DNA from: Tigriopus japonicus | Taxonomy: Eukaryota; Arthropoda; Copepoda; Harpacticoida; Harpacticidae | Assembly: GCA_010645155.1 (NCBI GenBank) | Contig: CM021315.1 | Span: forward strand, 8,415,126 to 8,479,125 | Reading direction: 5' to 3' | Length of the DNA: 64,000 bases | Shown here: positions 24,201 to 36,200 of the stretch, piece by piece | How positions within the stretch are numbered: the first letter of the stretch is position 1 | Layout: each line of letters begins with the position of its first letter | Program-made: the position numbers and the translations under genes | Notes under the pieces: model-generated | Told to the model about the DNA's origin: nothing | The model's input: only the letters and a program-made list of their open reading frames with translations | Database searches by the model: none

Positions 24201-27200
24201 AACACCTACTTTCTGATTGCTGAATAAATGTAAATGTAGATTGTTTTCCCTTTTCATACGATTTGTTTTACCTCTCACGTTTTTTTATTGCCTTCGAAAA
24301 ATCGTGTTCAAAGTCTAAAGACTTAAGTGACAAATGTAAAAAGTTTAAATGCAATACTACATATATTTTCAAGACCTTTTAACAACTGAAAGTTTTTCTT
24401 CAACTGCACTTTAGGCAGGGGTTCTTGTATAGCAGGGGTCGGCAACCGCTTTTGGGCAAGACCCACCAAATTCGATTAGGTGTTGTCCGGGGCGCACCAA
24501 ACAGCCGTAGGTAGGTTCAGGGGCCCCACAAATTAACGATCAAAGAGCTTTGGGCCTACGAGTACAGTACTATGGATGGCTCGCGGGCCCTTTCTGTTCA
24601 AGGGCCCTTTCATTTTGTATCTTTTGACTCGAGACCCTAAATAAAGCATCATCATCATGTTGGGCTTTCTCCATGGCTCCTGGGCCCGCCAACAATCACC
24701 CTTGGGTCTACTGGTTGCCGACCCCTGTTCTAGAAGACTGGTGAAATTTATTTCGAGGATCAACGTATAGCAACTTTCGATCAACGTTCTCGAAAAACAC
24801 ATTTTTTGTGTCTCGTTGTATCAATTTAGACCAGAAGCGTCCAGTAGATTTCGACAATGTTTTAGACAAGCCATCAAAAACTAGAACTAACCCGCTTTAG
24901 TTTTCCATGGATAAACATATCAATTGCACTAGGTAACCTAAAAATAAAATTTTGTTTCGAACAAAAATATGTGAGAGAGTCAGTCTTGCTAACAGTTTAG
25001 ATAAACACGCCCATTACATCAGCTAAGATTTGTAAGTGAGTCTTTTTAACCCCTTTGTTATTAAAAAAAGGACTTTTTCGTCGCCAGAAACACTCCGCTT
25101 TGGTAGATGTTTCGAACTTGTTATCCAAATTATTTTAAGAAAGGAAAAAAGCTTTCTACTAAGTTATCTGACTATTTTTGGAAAAGAAGCCCTTCATTCA
25201 CAAAAATAAACCAAAAAAGGTACTTTTTAAAGAAATCTCTTTCTTCTCTAAACATTCAATTGTGTTATCAATTGTGGCAGTGAAACGAATTCATCAGTAT
25301 TGGGTTAGCAACATTAGCTTTTGTAAACACAAAATGTGGCCTAAAACATGTCTAACAAGGCCAGAAAAGGTAAATAGGCTCTTCAAACGATTAGTCTACT
25401 TTGGATGACCTCAATTCAAACCTTTGCGTAAATTTTCCTACTGAGTTTCTATTCGAACATTGTGTACGAAACCCGGCCTAATGCACTTTTTTCGCCGTTC
25501 ATCTTTCCTGGTGTGAAAGTATTTGCTCCATATATCATTTTCACCATCGAGGCAAAGCAGTAGCTATATAGTAGAATGGCGGACAGACTCACATGGATCA
25601 CTGTGCGAGCGAGTTCTATCATCTTGGATGGCATCCTCCGTCCGAAACACAAATGACGCGTTATCCTGAGTGGAAATGATGATTTGGTCCATTCCAGTGT
25701 CAGAGATGAGCACAGGCTTCAAAGGCGAACTGGGCGAAGACGTGCCCGATTGATCTCCTGACGGCGGTGGAAGAGCATTGACAAAGGGGAGCCTTAGCGT
25801 GGTAACACTAGTGTTGTTGTTGTTGGCGAACAGATTTGTACTTCCATCCAAGGAACCAACATCTTGGAGTAGTTTATCTTGGTTGACTTGGTCAATCTGA
25901 AATCAAGAAGACACTTCATTATGGAGTACAGGGTTTTGGCAAAGGCCTATGGAGTACAGTACATACCACAGAGAGAGCAGTGGCCAAGGCCATTAGGAAG
26001 AAGGTGGTGAAGATGACGGTGTTTCGCCGTCTTCGATTGTGAATCAAGACGTAAGACATCTTTTTCATGGACTTGGTCAATTTCGATTCGAACATGACCA
26101 AACAAAGGCCGGCGGTTAAGGACAACGTAATCAAGGCCGTACACAACAGGGTGACGTTGATGTTGCACGTTCCGTTCTTGGGGAGAGATTCTGGGAGCAA
26201 TTGGCACCTACAATGGGAAGTTGTGGATTAAAGTTGTTTTCAAAGGTGGCAGCACAGTCGAGATTGTAAGAAAAGACCTTTCATACGCTCAAGTTAGACT
26301 TTCTTCTACATCAGAGTTGTTTGATTCATAGCTTTTGAGTACAAAGTTGTGAGAAGCTACAAATGAAGTAGTATTTTCATGTACCTGATTCATCATCTCT
26401 CGTGTCAAAGAAGTTCTTCCTTGAAGATTGCCAAAGTTTCCTTGGTCCTAAATCTCACAAAAGCCTTTAGCCGAGTGTAATTAACAGATTGGCCCAAATC
26501 TCTGATTAATTATTAAATCCTCCGAGTTCTTAGCCTAGCCTAAGAACATGCTAAGCTCTCGATGAACCACCCAAAAGCCAACGAAACGGAGAAAAGGCCA
26601 GACAAAGAAAGGAACAAGAGAACAGATCTCGAGAGATAAGTCATGCATAAATTAACGAGCCTCAAGACTGCGGAAGACCAGAAGATAAATATGGTTGGTA
26701 CTGCAGATCAGCCGCATGTCACTTTCATGGAGTACTTTATCCCGCAATGAACATGAAAAGAATATCGAGCATGCAATCCTCTCAAGGCAGTCTCAATTCT
26801 TGAATGAGAGGCTGGTACAAGAATGTTCGTTCGATTATCCCATGAGACAGAAGAATGTGACAGGGAACTTGAACATCCAAATGGTATCTTAAGTCGCTCG
26901 GTGTATCAAATATTTGCTTAGGAACTGCATCATTCACGCTTGAAGACACACCGACAAACTAGAATAATGTTGACACAATTCTTCGTTCCAAATCAGGAGT
27001 GCAGGCAAACAAGAATTTGATTTAAAAATTGCAAATTCGCCTGATGGATAACGGTTGAAAGGTACAGGAGACGTAATACCAGGAAAGAGAGAGGCACTTA
27101 TGCCCAAGGGCTTCCGACCACGTGCGAAATCCATTGGGAATCCGTCCCATGTGCAGTTTATCATCTCTGTAACTTTTCAAGCCCTTTGGAACAGACAAAC

Positions 27201-30200
27201 TTTTGTGCCCAGTTGTGGTAAATGAGCTAGGGGTAGCCATCCGAAATGCACCCAAAGATTCATTGGGCAATTCCAGGTCCCAATCAACAAATGGAATCGT
27301 TGCATGCTACCACGAAAGAAACTCTCCCCATTTAAAAGTGCCGCTCAAATAGGAATGGGACGTGACTAGAGGTTGCTCAAGTGAGTGCCATAAAATCTTA
27401 CCGGTAGCGGTAAAACAAGGCCTTTGGCAGGACTGGCTTGCTTGGTGGAATTTGGATAGAACGAGTATTTGCAATCTTAAAGGTCAATCCACGGAATTTA
27501 AGTTCTGCCAACAAATGTCAGTTTCAAAACATAAAGAATCATTCATCACTAGAGTGCGGAAAAATAAGCTGAGTAAAACTGGAAAAAACTGTTAAAGACG
27601 GCCAACAAGAATTTATTTCTTCTCAATGAACCCTGCACAAAATTTCAGCTGATTCCACAAAATAAGCGCCTCTTGCGGTCAGATTGAGTCATAGTTGCCA
27701 GCTAGCGAGTGTGTTTTAATGCCACTCATTGGCAAACCGTTAGAGATTTTCTTGACATCAACATTTCTCCGAAATGTTGAAGTTTGATATCATAATGCCA
27801 TTGCAAAGAAATGTAAGCATCTAAGGAAAAACCTATTTCACCACAGTTTTGCCAAAGGTGGCATTAAAACCCGCTCTCTAGCTGGCAACTATGTCTGAAT
27901 CTGACCGCAAGAGGCGCTTATTTTGTGGAATCAGCTGAAATTTTGATCAAGGTTAATTTGTTATTCAATGGTCCAAATTTAGTTGGACTAGTTTTTTCAG
28001 TCGGAAAATATTTCGTTCTCGATTTAAAGGCCAACAATTCTTGGACTCGTTCTTTCATATTGGAAAATTGAAAAAACTTTTTTATTGGTCGCATTCAAAT
28101 TTCAAAAAAAGTTCTTTGGGTGAAAAATTGGGAGAAAAGTGGTTTTGTGCTTGAAATTTCTAGAAAATGTTGAAATAAGTAAAAAGTAAGTTGTAAAGCC
28201 TAGAAAAAATTTTAAGCAAAAACAGCCTAAAAACTTTCAAGTCAGAACTATTTAATCCTCGATTAAAATCCTCGAATTCATGACCATAAAAAGATTTTTT
28301 TTAAACCTCAGCGACCTGTGCCTGGCAATTAGCGAAAACAGAATTGGCTTTTGGGCACTGCGCAAAAAAACAGCGCATTGGAGGTTTTGTGAGTCAATCA
28401 AATTTGGCGCCTCAAATGACAAGCTCGTAAACTTTGCATTTAAAATAAAATTTTTTTATTTTTTAAAATGCATTGTGGTTACAAATTGTGAGTGTCAGTT
28501 ACATCTTTTAAAACGCGAGGAAATAACATTTCCTATTACTCTTACGTACTCCCTATGTAACCCACCAAAAACATGTATATTTACTTATTAGTAGAGCCAG
28601 GATTTTTAGGTGAAGAAAAAAGCCAAAAAAAGTGGTAAATAGGTGAAGAAAATAACCAAAAAAAAGTAAAAAAAGGTTCTTATTGTGCGCCTTTTACAAT
28701 AAAAGCACTTACATTGGTGAACGTATTGGAATGTTGAAGTATACCGAGGTCACCCTGAGAATCCTGATTCACCTGACACGCTTTTTATCCTTATTTGAGA
28801 CTGTTTGAATTTCTATTGGAATATAAAATGTGAAGTATTATTGCCATTGATTACCTCAGTAGCCTCACACTGCATGGCGCAGTCGGCTACCATACCACGC
28901 CCACACCACATTCTTACCAAGTTGTGCCATTTGAACCATCATTTTCAACATGGACAAGTTTACGAGCTTGTCATTTGAGGCGCCAAATTTGATTGACTCA
29001 CAAAACCTCCAATGCGCTGTTTTTTTGCGCAGTGCCCAAAAGCCAATTCTTTAAAAAATGAAGAAGTTATATAAATGCACTACCAACCTTTTTCTTTGGA
29101 AGGCCAATGGAAAAAGATAATTGTAAATTTTACTCCTTTCTACATTTTTCAAAGAACTGCCTCTAGCCTCTTGAAATTAAATGTGAATTTAAATCAATGC
29201 CCTTCCTTAGTGATAGTATAAATATGACCATTTTTCACTAAGTTAGAAATCACTTTCTCTAAACCAGGTGGTAAATGTTGTAAATCTCGGCATTTATTAA
29301 CCTTTTGTCCCAAAAAGTGTCAAAAAAATTATTATTTTTGCTAAAAAGGGCAAAAAAAATTTTTTCCCATCAAAAGCAGTAAAAAAGGTGAAAAATTATT
29401 TTCTAATTTTTCACCTAAAAATCTTGGCTCTACTTATTAGCTTTAAGAAAAAAATTGCACGTTTCAACCCTGCCAATATTGCCATCTCTGTTCCCTTCAA
29501 CTTAGTTCGAACCGTCAATTTTCTTCCCACGACAGATCGATTTAAATCATCCGGATGCAAAGAAAGCAAACGGAACGGCATTTGGAAGGTTGCATCAACT
29601 TCAGATGAGAGGGACCGCTAAGTTTTTGTTGTTGTCGTTGTTGGTGGTGGTCCTTCAATCCTTTCAAGGATTTGCAAACAAGTTACCCAACCATGTTCTT
29701 CTTTGCCTCAAAAGAGATTGCTCCGAAAGGCTCTCGAAAGAGTGAGATGGATACATGGTCAGTTTCACGCGTTTTTCTTCAAGGCACCACAACAAAGGCC
29801 GTCTTTTCGTTTGAGACAGAGTCCCTTTGGAACGAGCCTTGTGGTTGAAAGAGAATTTCCCGCAAAACTCAAATGTAAATATGTCCCAGCACCAAGATGG
29901 TGCAAGCCTCGACAAAGTTAGATTATTTAACGTCATTCGGTAAGTTCTTGACTTCAAGGAAATACGAGAATGGAACGCTCGCTTTGTTCATGAACGCCTT
30001 GAAAGCGCCTGCCCCTCATTTAAATACGAAAACAGGCCATCCACAAAGCGAAATGGCATGTTTGGGCATTCTCCAAAGATCCCAAGATCGCACTAAATAC
30101 ACTGCAGGATGTCTCGACAAGCCTACAGTAGACATCCAAAAGCCAAGATCCATTTAGAAATGTAATCCACTTCAAAGGGGGAAAGAGGGACGAGAAATCG

Positions 30201-33200
30201 GATCTGGGATTTCGCAATGAGATGAGGCCTTCTTCAGAGGCTAGTAAAGAAGCCATCTTCTTCTCCAAACAGACACTTGCCACTTTAATCTAGCTCATCT
30301 TCAACACTCAGATCAAAGCTTTTGCATCGCTCGGCCATTTCTTTTGGCCAACAAAAAAGGCGAAATGCTGAGGGTACAATTTCAAAGCAAACCTGAACAA
30401 AAAACGCCTCCCTTCATCCATCTTTGTTTCCATCGAGATCGCAACGCCGACGTCGGCCATATTTTAGTGCCAGAGAATGCAATATGCTATAGCATCACAT
30501 TCCATGAGTTCTTCCTTCTGATAGACAATCTCAAATTGCAGTTATAGTATTAACCACATGACATTCAAAACTATAAATGATCGATCCAGTTTGTATATTA
30601 TGGAAATTTGTACTATACATCATTACACATTTTGTCTTTGCGCTCTCGAAATTTAGCCTGGACCGTGAGATATTTTAGTTTCAAAGAGATTAATGGCGAG
30701 AAGTTTTAGACTTGTATCCAGAACTGATGTGTTTTTTATTCCTGATTGAAAAAAAAAATCTGAAAGTTATCTCCTTCATCTCTTGAATGAGTACTTCATC
30801 GACTTTATAAGAATGTACTTTCATCAATAATATCAAGAGTGTCAAATGCCAAGAAAAAGGCAAAGACCATGCCTGTCTGCATTCATTCATTCATTCATTG
30901 TTGACGTTCCTCTAAGTAAAATGTAGTTATCCTTGACAAAGGACTTAATTAAGACTAATCGAGATGACTAAGCACGAACCATTTCGATCTTTGAACTGAA
31001 CGTCTCATCTACTCTTTCCTTCATTGTATTTCATCTGTTTCTATTCATGAGCGATACTTAAACGACAAGGCATTCAATCTGTATCACAACACTTTGAACG
31101 ATTAAAAGCCAAAACAAAACAATGATTGTTAGCTGGTTTTTTTGTTAAATATCCCGATGAAATAATTGATGAGAAAAATGCTATTTTGAATGCGCAGATT
31201 GGATCCAATGATCCAGATTGGATTGGGTCCATTTAGGGTAGAAAAGATTCAGAGTCAAAACACAAACATATACTAAAAAGGATTTTGATTCAAAATATGT
31301 TCCTGGTTTTCCAGCTTTGTTGGCTTGACCCTTCCCCAACCCTAGAGATGAGAATTATTTTTTATAGTAATGTTTGTTGCGACAATTTATATCATTGAAT
31401 ATGTAAATGTAATTTAAAGTGGAAATGTCTTGGTTCTTGAGTTGGCACCTTTTTTATGATCCATATTAGTCAATGACTTTTGAACATAATCATCAAGGTA
31501 ATCTAGATCCAAAATAGTATTCCTACCCGAACCGATTTTGATCCAGTTTCAAAAAATGATGTCCTGATCAGTTCCTTCAATTTTCAAATTTGGTTACATT
31601 TTGTTTTCTTTGAATGACAAAACAAGCTGCTGACATTTCCACATTTCATTAGCGATAACGAAAGGCATTGATTGCATTTGTGTTCACGCGCAAGCAATCA
31701 CCTTTTAGCGTGTAACTTCCTTTCCTCGAATTTTCAATGATAAGTATCATCACAGATGAGTGAATTTAGTTTAAGAGATCGTAACACGTTGTTTAATTTC
31801 AAGCGTAATGATAGATTGAGGCCTGATTAAATCATTTGGTTACAAACAAACAGTATTCATCCATACTTCACATTTTGATTAGAATTTTAGGTTCCACTGG
31901 GCCGAAGCCCACAAGAGGGTCTCGAGGAACTTTTTGGAGTCCCAGAGTTTTCAGTAAAGTGGTAAATATAATGCAAAGAAACAGAGTGAAAAATATAAAA
32001 CAATGACACAAAAATGTAAATTAAATGTCAAAAAATGCAAATAAAAGAGGAAAAAATATGCTAATACAATGGGAAAAATGCAATTAAATGCGAAAATGGT
32101 ATAACTGCGTCACACCAAGATTTTTTGATTCTGGGTCAAGATCAGTTTAGCAACTTTTCAGATTGAACTTGTTTGGTTCCGACCTGAAATCAAAATTTTG
32201 AAGCCGGCTCAGATCCAAATCAGTGCAAATCTGGGCCCACGAGTACAGTATTTTAAATGTCTCGCGGGCCCACTTTTTCCTTTCCCTCATAGCTTTTGGG
32301 CCCACCAAAAACCACCCTGGGCCCACATGTTGGCCCCGGCCCAACGATAGCCCACCCCTGCTGCAGACAATTGAGTCTTCTTTTAACTACATTTTTAATC
32401 ACGATTATTTGTAAGGCCCAACTTTACAAGACTTTTAAAATAATGATTTATGAAAGATATGAAAAGTTATTTTCTTTTCCAAAGTTTTTCTTGAGACATC
32501 CTGCAGAGCTAAGACGATTTTACTTTTGTTGCTGATCCTTTGAAGCAAGCTCCCAACTATCTCTATTTGAATACAATGAGCGTTGGTTGGGTTGGTACAG
32601 TTCTGCTTCATAATGTGTTTTATTTTATGTCTAGAATTGGGGCGTACAAACGACCCAGACGTTGATGTGAACAATGGGAACATCAAAGTGATTCCCTTGA
32701 AAGAGAAAACATGCAATTCACGTCTGAATGAATACAACTGTACGAACACAAATAGTACATCCACAGAGTGTATTTGGTACATAGCTTCCTACTAAGACGA
32801 AGTAAAGCTAATGCAAGGCTTAAAAGCACATTTCTTCATCGCTTTGGCTCTTTCCAGGAGCCCATTTTTGACCGACCACTCCATTTCGAACAAACATGTC
32901 TGAAACTCTTTTATTTACTGACCCTTAAGCAATAAAGCATAAAACCAAGATCAATGTTCGACCACTTTAATAACAATGATAATACAGAAGCCAAACTAAA
33001 TATACAACGAGTATGTCAGAAAATCGAACATATCCTCCGCTTACCAAAATAACATTCATTGTACTCCGATATTCAGTGTACTAGTATGGGTATGGCCCAT
33101 GTTTTGTGCCATGGATGTGGTTATTTTAGAGAGCTTGGCTACTTGAGTACGATATAGCTAACGAGGATTGGGCTCAGTTTTCGTGCTTGACCGAATTGCA

Positions 33201-36200
33201 CGGTATATATATATATATATATCTGATTCAATACCCCACGTACGATAGTAAACACACATAACTTGAACATTGGTAACATCTTATTTCCTTCTGAAAAAAA
33301 ATATTGAAGTACTCGCAATAAATGCATGATGTGGCAAAAGTTTACTCGAGAAACAACCAAATGTACCATCTAAAATGAGACGGGTGAAACCTCCTTTTCT
33401 TTCCTCTAAATTAAAGTGCTGCATACACAATGCAAACATGGCCATTGACAACCAAAAGTTTTGCTAAGAAATATTTCTGCTGATTGTTTATTTCCTTCAT
33501 GAATCCTCATTTCTCAATTCCAAAGTCACTTACGTGACTCATAATAGGTATGCAATCATAGATATTAGGCTTCAACGGTATGAAGAAAAATACAACTTAA
33601 TACTTCATTAACCACCTCAGTTGAACACCATTGTCATAAAATAAGTCAAAACATCAAGTTTTGTTAAACATCTTTGATGGAAATATTCTGGTACTTTCTT
33701 TCTAAACAAATCGTAAGATCAGAGCTGAAGATTGATGCCAAAGGTCACTTTAATAGGCCTCATGAGCAAACGATGAGATCTATTTAGTGCGCAAGAAACC
33801 CTAGTTAGCATGACAAAAGTGTAGAACTTCCCAAAAAGTTTATCCCATGGAACTACTAAGCACATGCGAGATAACTATTAAATATATTCAAAGGATAGCA
33901 CTGTACTCAAAAGTATTTCTGGAAAAAGTTTGTGACGCGTGTGCAAGTGTTCAAGACTAGACTTAAAATTTGACTTTCCAACTTATTACTTTGTTCTTCG
34001 ATATTCGTTAAGAGAAAACGGAAATTCATCATGAAATTCAAGTGAGCATTCGAGTGGTTGGCATTACTAAATTTATACACTCGGTTTGTCTTCAAGTTAC
34101 GCATCATCTACTGTCCGTAAATCTATGATATGCCTTTTACACAAAAGTGGAAGAAAAATGTAATCCAACATTGTAGAGCAAGGAAATGAAGAAGGACGAT
34201 GCCTTCCTTCCTTCCCTCCCTTATTTGTCTTTGTCCTGAAACCCATGCTCCTCAAAAGGAGTGCTGAAATCTTGGAAAATGGGAACAGCACATTTCATCT
34301 GAATTAGTTCTTCACTTCTTTTTCTCCCCATAGTGTTAAGCCGGTCTTTCAATTTTCAAAGACTCATCTCGCTTCCCAAAGGTGTTAAACTTGAAAGGTT
34401 AGCTTACCATTTCATATGAAGTCTAATCTGGAACAGCTCGGAGATGAAGACCAGAACCCAGGCGCCCACCAAACAGAAGAGGCTAGATTTGAAGGTGTAG
34501 TCTCTTTGGTGACAATACTGGAAATAGAGACGGAGATGAGGATGATTTAAGAGAAGACAAGATTAATCTAATGCATGTCTTGAGATGCATCATTAAATAT
34601 ATGTGTTTTTCTTTGTCATACTCAGAAGTCAGTCCTGGTGAGAACTTGAAGATATGATGACGAACGGTTGTTGAACTTGTTAACGTTCAGACCCACGGTT
34701 TACTAAAGGTACACTTAAGGCTTAAATTAAAGTGAGTCTTGATATCTAGTTAGAACTTTGGAATGAGGATCACTGAACATGTTATGAATGATTTATTAGT
34801 AGGGACGGCCAAAAAGTGTAAAATTTTTTTTGGTAACAAAAACCCATTTATTTGCCTTTTCGCACTTATCGCCTTTATTTGCGAGATTTTTTTACGAATT
34901 CAGCCTAAAATTAACAAATTGTTGAGAGTTTGGTATTTCTTCTTTGAAAATGTTTACTTTTGGAAGATTTTTTTCAAATTTGAAAACTAAATCTGATTTA
35001 ACGGCTTCCAGCGCAGGCATGCATAGTATTGGTTACTACTACTTCAATATCTAAATTTTCCTCTTCAAGATTGAAAGATATCAAGCAGATAACAAGAAAT
35101 ATCTGAAGCTTTTTGTTTCATAAATTTCAGTTTTTTTGCAAATTTTTAAATTCTATTTGCGCTTTTTTGGTTTTTATTTGCCCTTTTGCCCCTTTTTTGC
35201 ATTTTATATTACGATTTTGGGCTGATTTTTGTGCAAATTTTGGTAACCAAAAGCTTCTTTTTTTAATACCGCTTCAAGGAATGGGATTGCTTGTAAAGAG
35301 AGTAAATGAATTAAAATAGTTTGTATAATTAATGTTCATATTAAAATTGATCTACCGATGAGTTACTGTTGGCAGATCTAAATCTGCCAACAGTAACCCT
35401 TGAATAGTGGGTTGATCAGAAATAGTATTTAAAAATTAGTCCAATCCTGCCTTAAATGCTGTTAGAGGATCAGCTCCTACATATTCCCGATGAAGACTAA
35501 TGGGTAACAATTGAACAATGAAGGAGCCCGATAAAGAAGAGAGGAGCACTTCATTGATCGAACTAGCCTCCATTCCTTTCGATTTGGAGGTGCTCTCAAA
35601 AGGCAAGTAAAACCTCTACGATCACTACAACTGATCTCAAAGCCTGGGTTAGGACAGAGCCCATGAATGCTCTTGAAAACATACAGTATCAAATACCTTT
35701 CATACCTTCTCTGAGTACTGTACAGCCCTAGCTTTTGGAGTCTCTCCCAATACCAGAGCTCTCTCATTCCTGTGATGTTCCTAATAAAACATCTTTGGAC
35801 CTGTTCGACCTTTTGCAAACCTGCTGAACTCATTGAAGCCCAAATGGGTGAGGCATTTTCTAGATGCGGTTGAACAATCGACTTGTACAGAGTTAGCATC
35901 GTAATACTATGTCTGGACTTGAAAGTGCAATAGATCCAGCCACATGTTTGAAATGCCTTCCCCACTTTCAACTGGATATGCTCATTTTTCATACAGGAAT
36001 CAACTTTCCATCATCTTGGATGACAACTCCTAAATCCCTCATGGACAATACCTGCTCAATATCACAACCTCCATTGTCTTTGAGCGGAACATCTAATTTT
36101 GACACCCCACACGTCATAGTGAGAAATTTCACCCCGTTCAATGCCATGTTACTCTCGCCAACCCAAGAGTAGACTTTCTCCAAGTCCTCAACCTCTACTT

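Larger units (their letters stand above)
26208..34407 (-). other. Cyclase intron 13
   Basis: 8.2 kb, the longest intron and the richest in repeats (27.4, 27.6, 28.3-29.4 and 32.2 kb). From 29450 to 32200 and 32400 to 34400 I see only simple repeats: ATTC (30881-30899) and TA (33204-33222). Confidence 0.5.
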
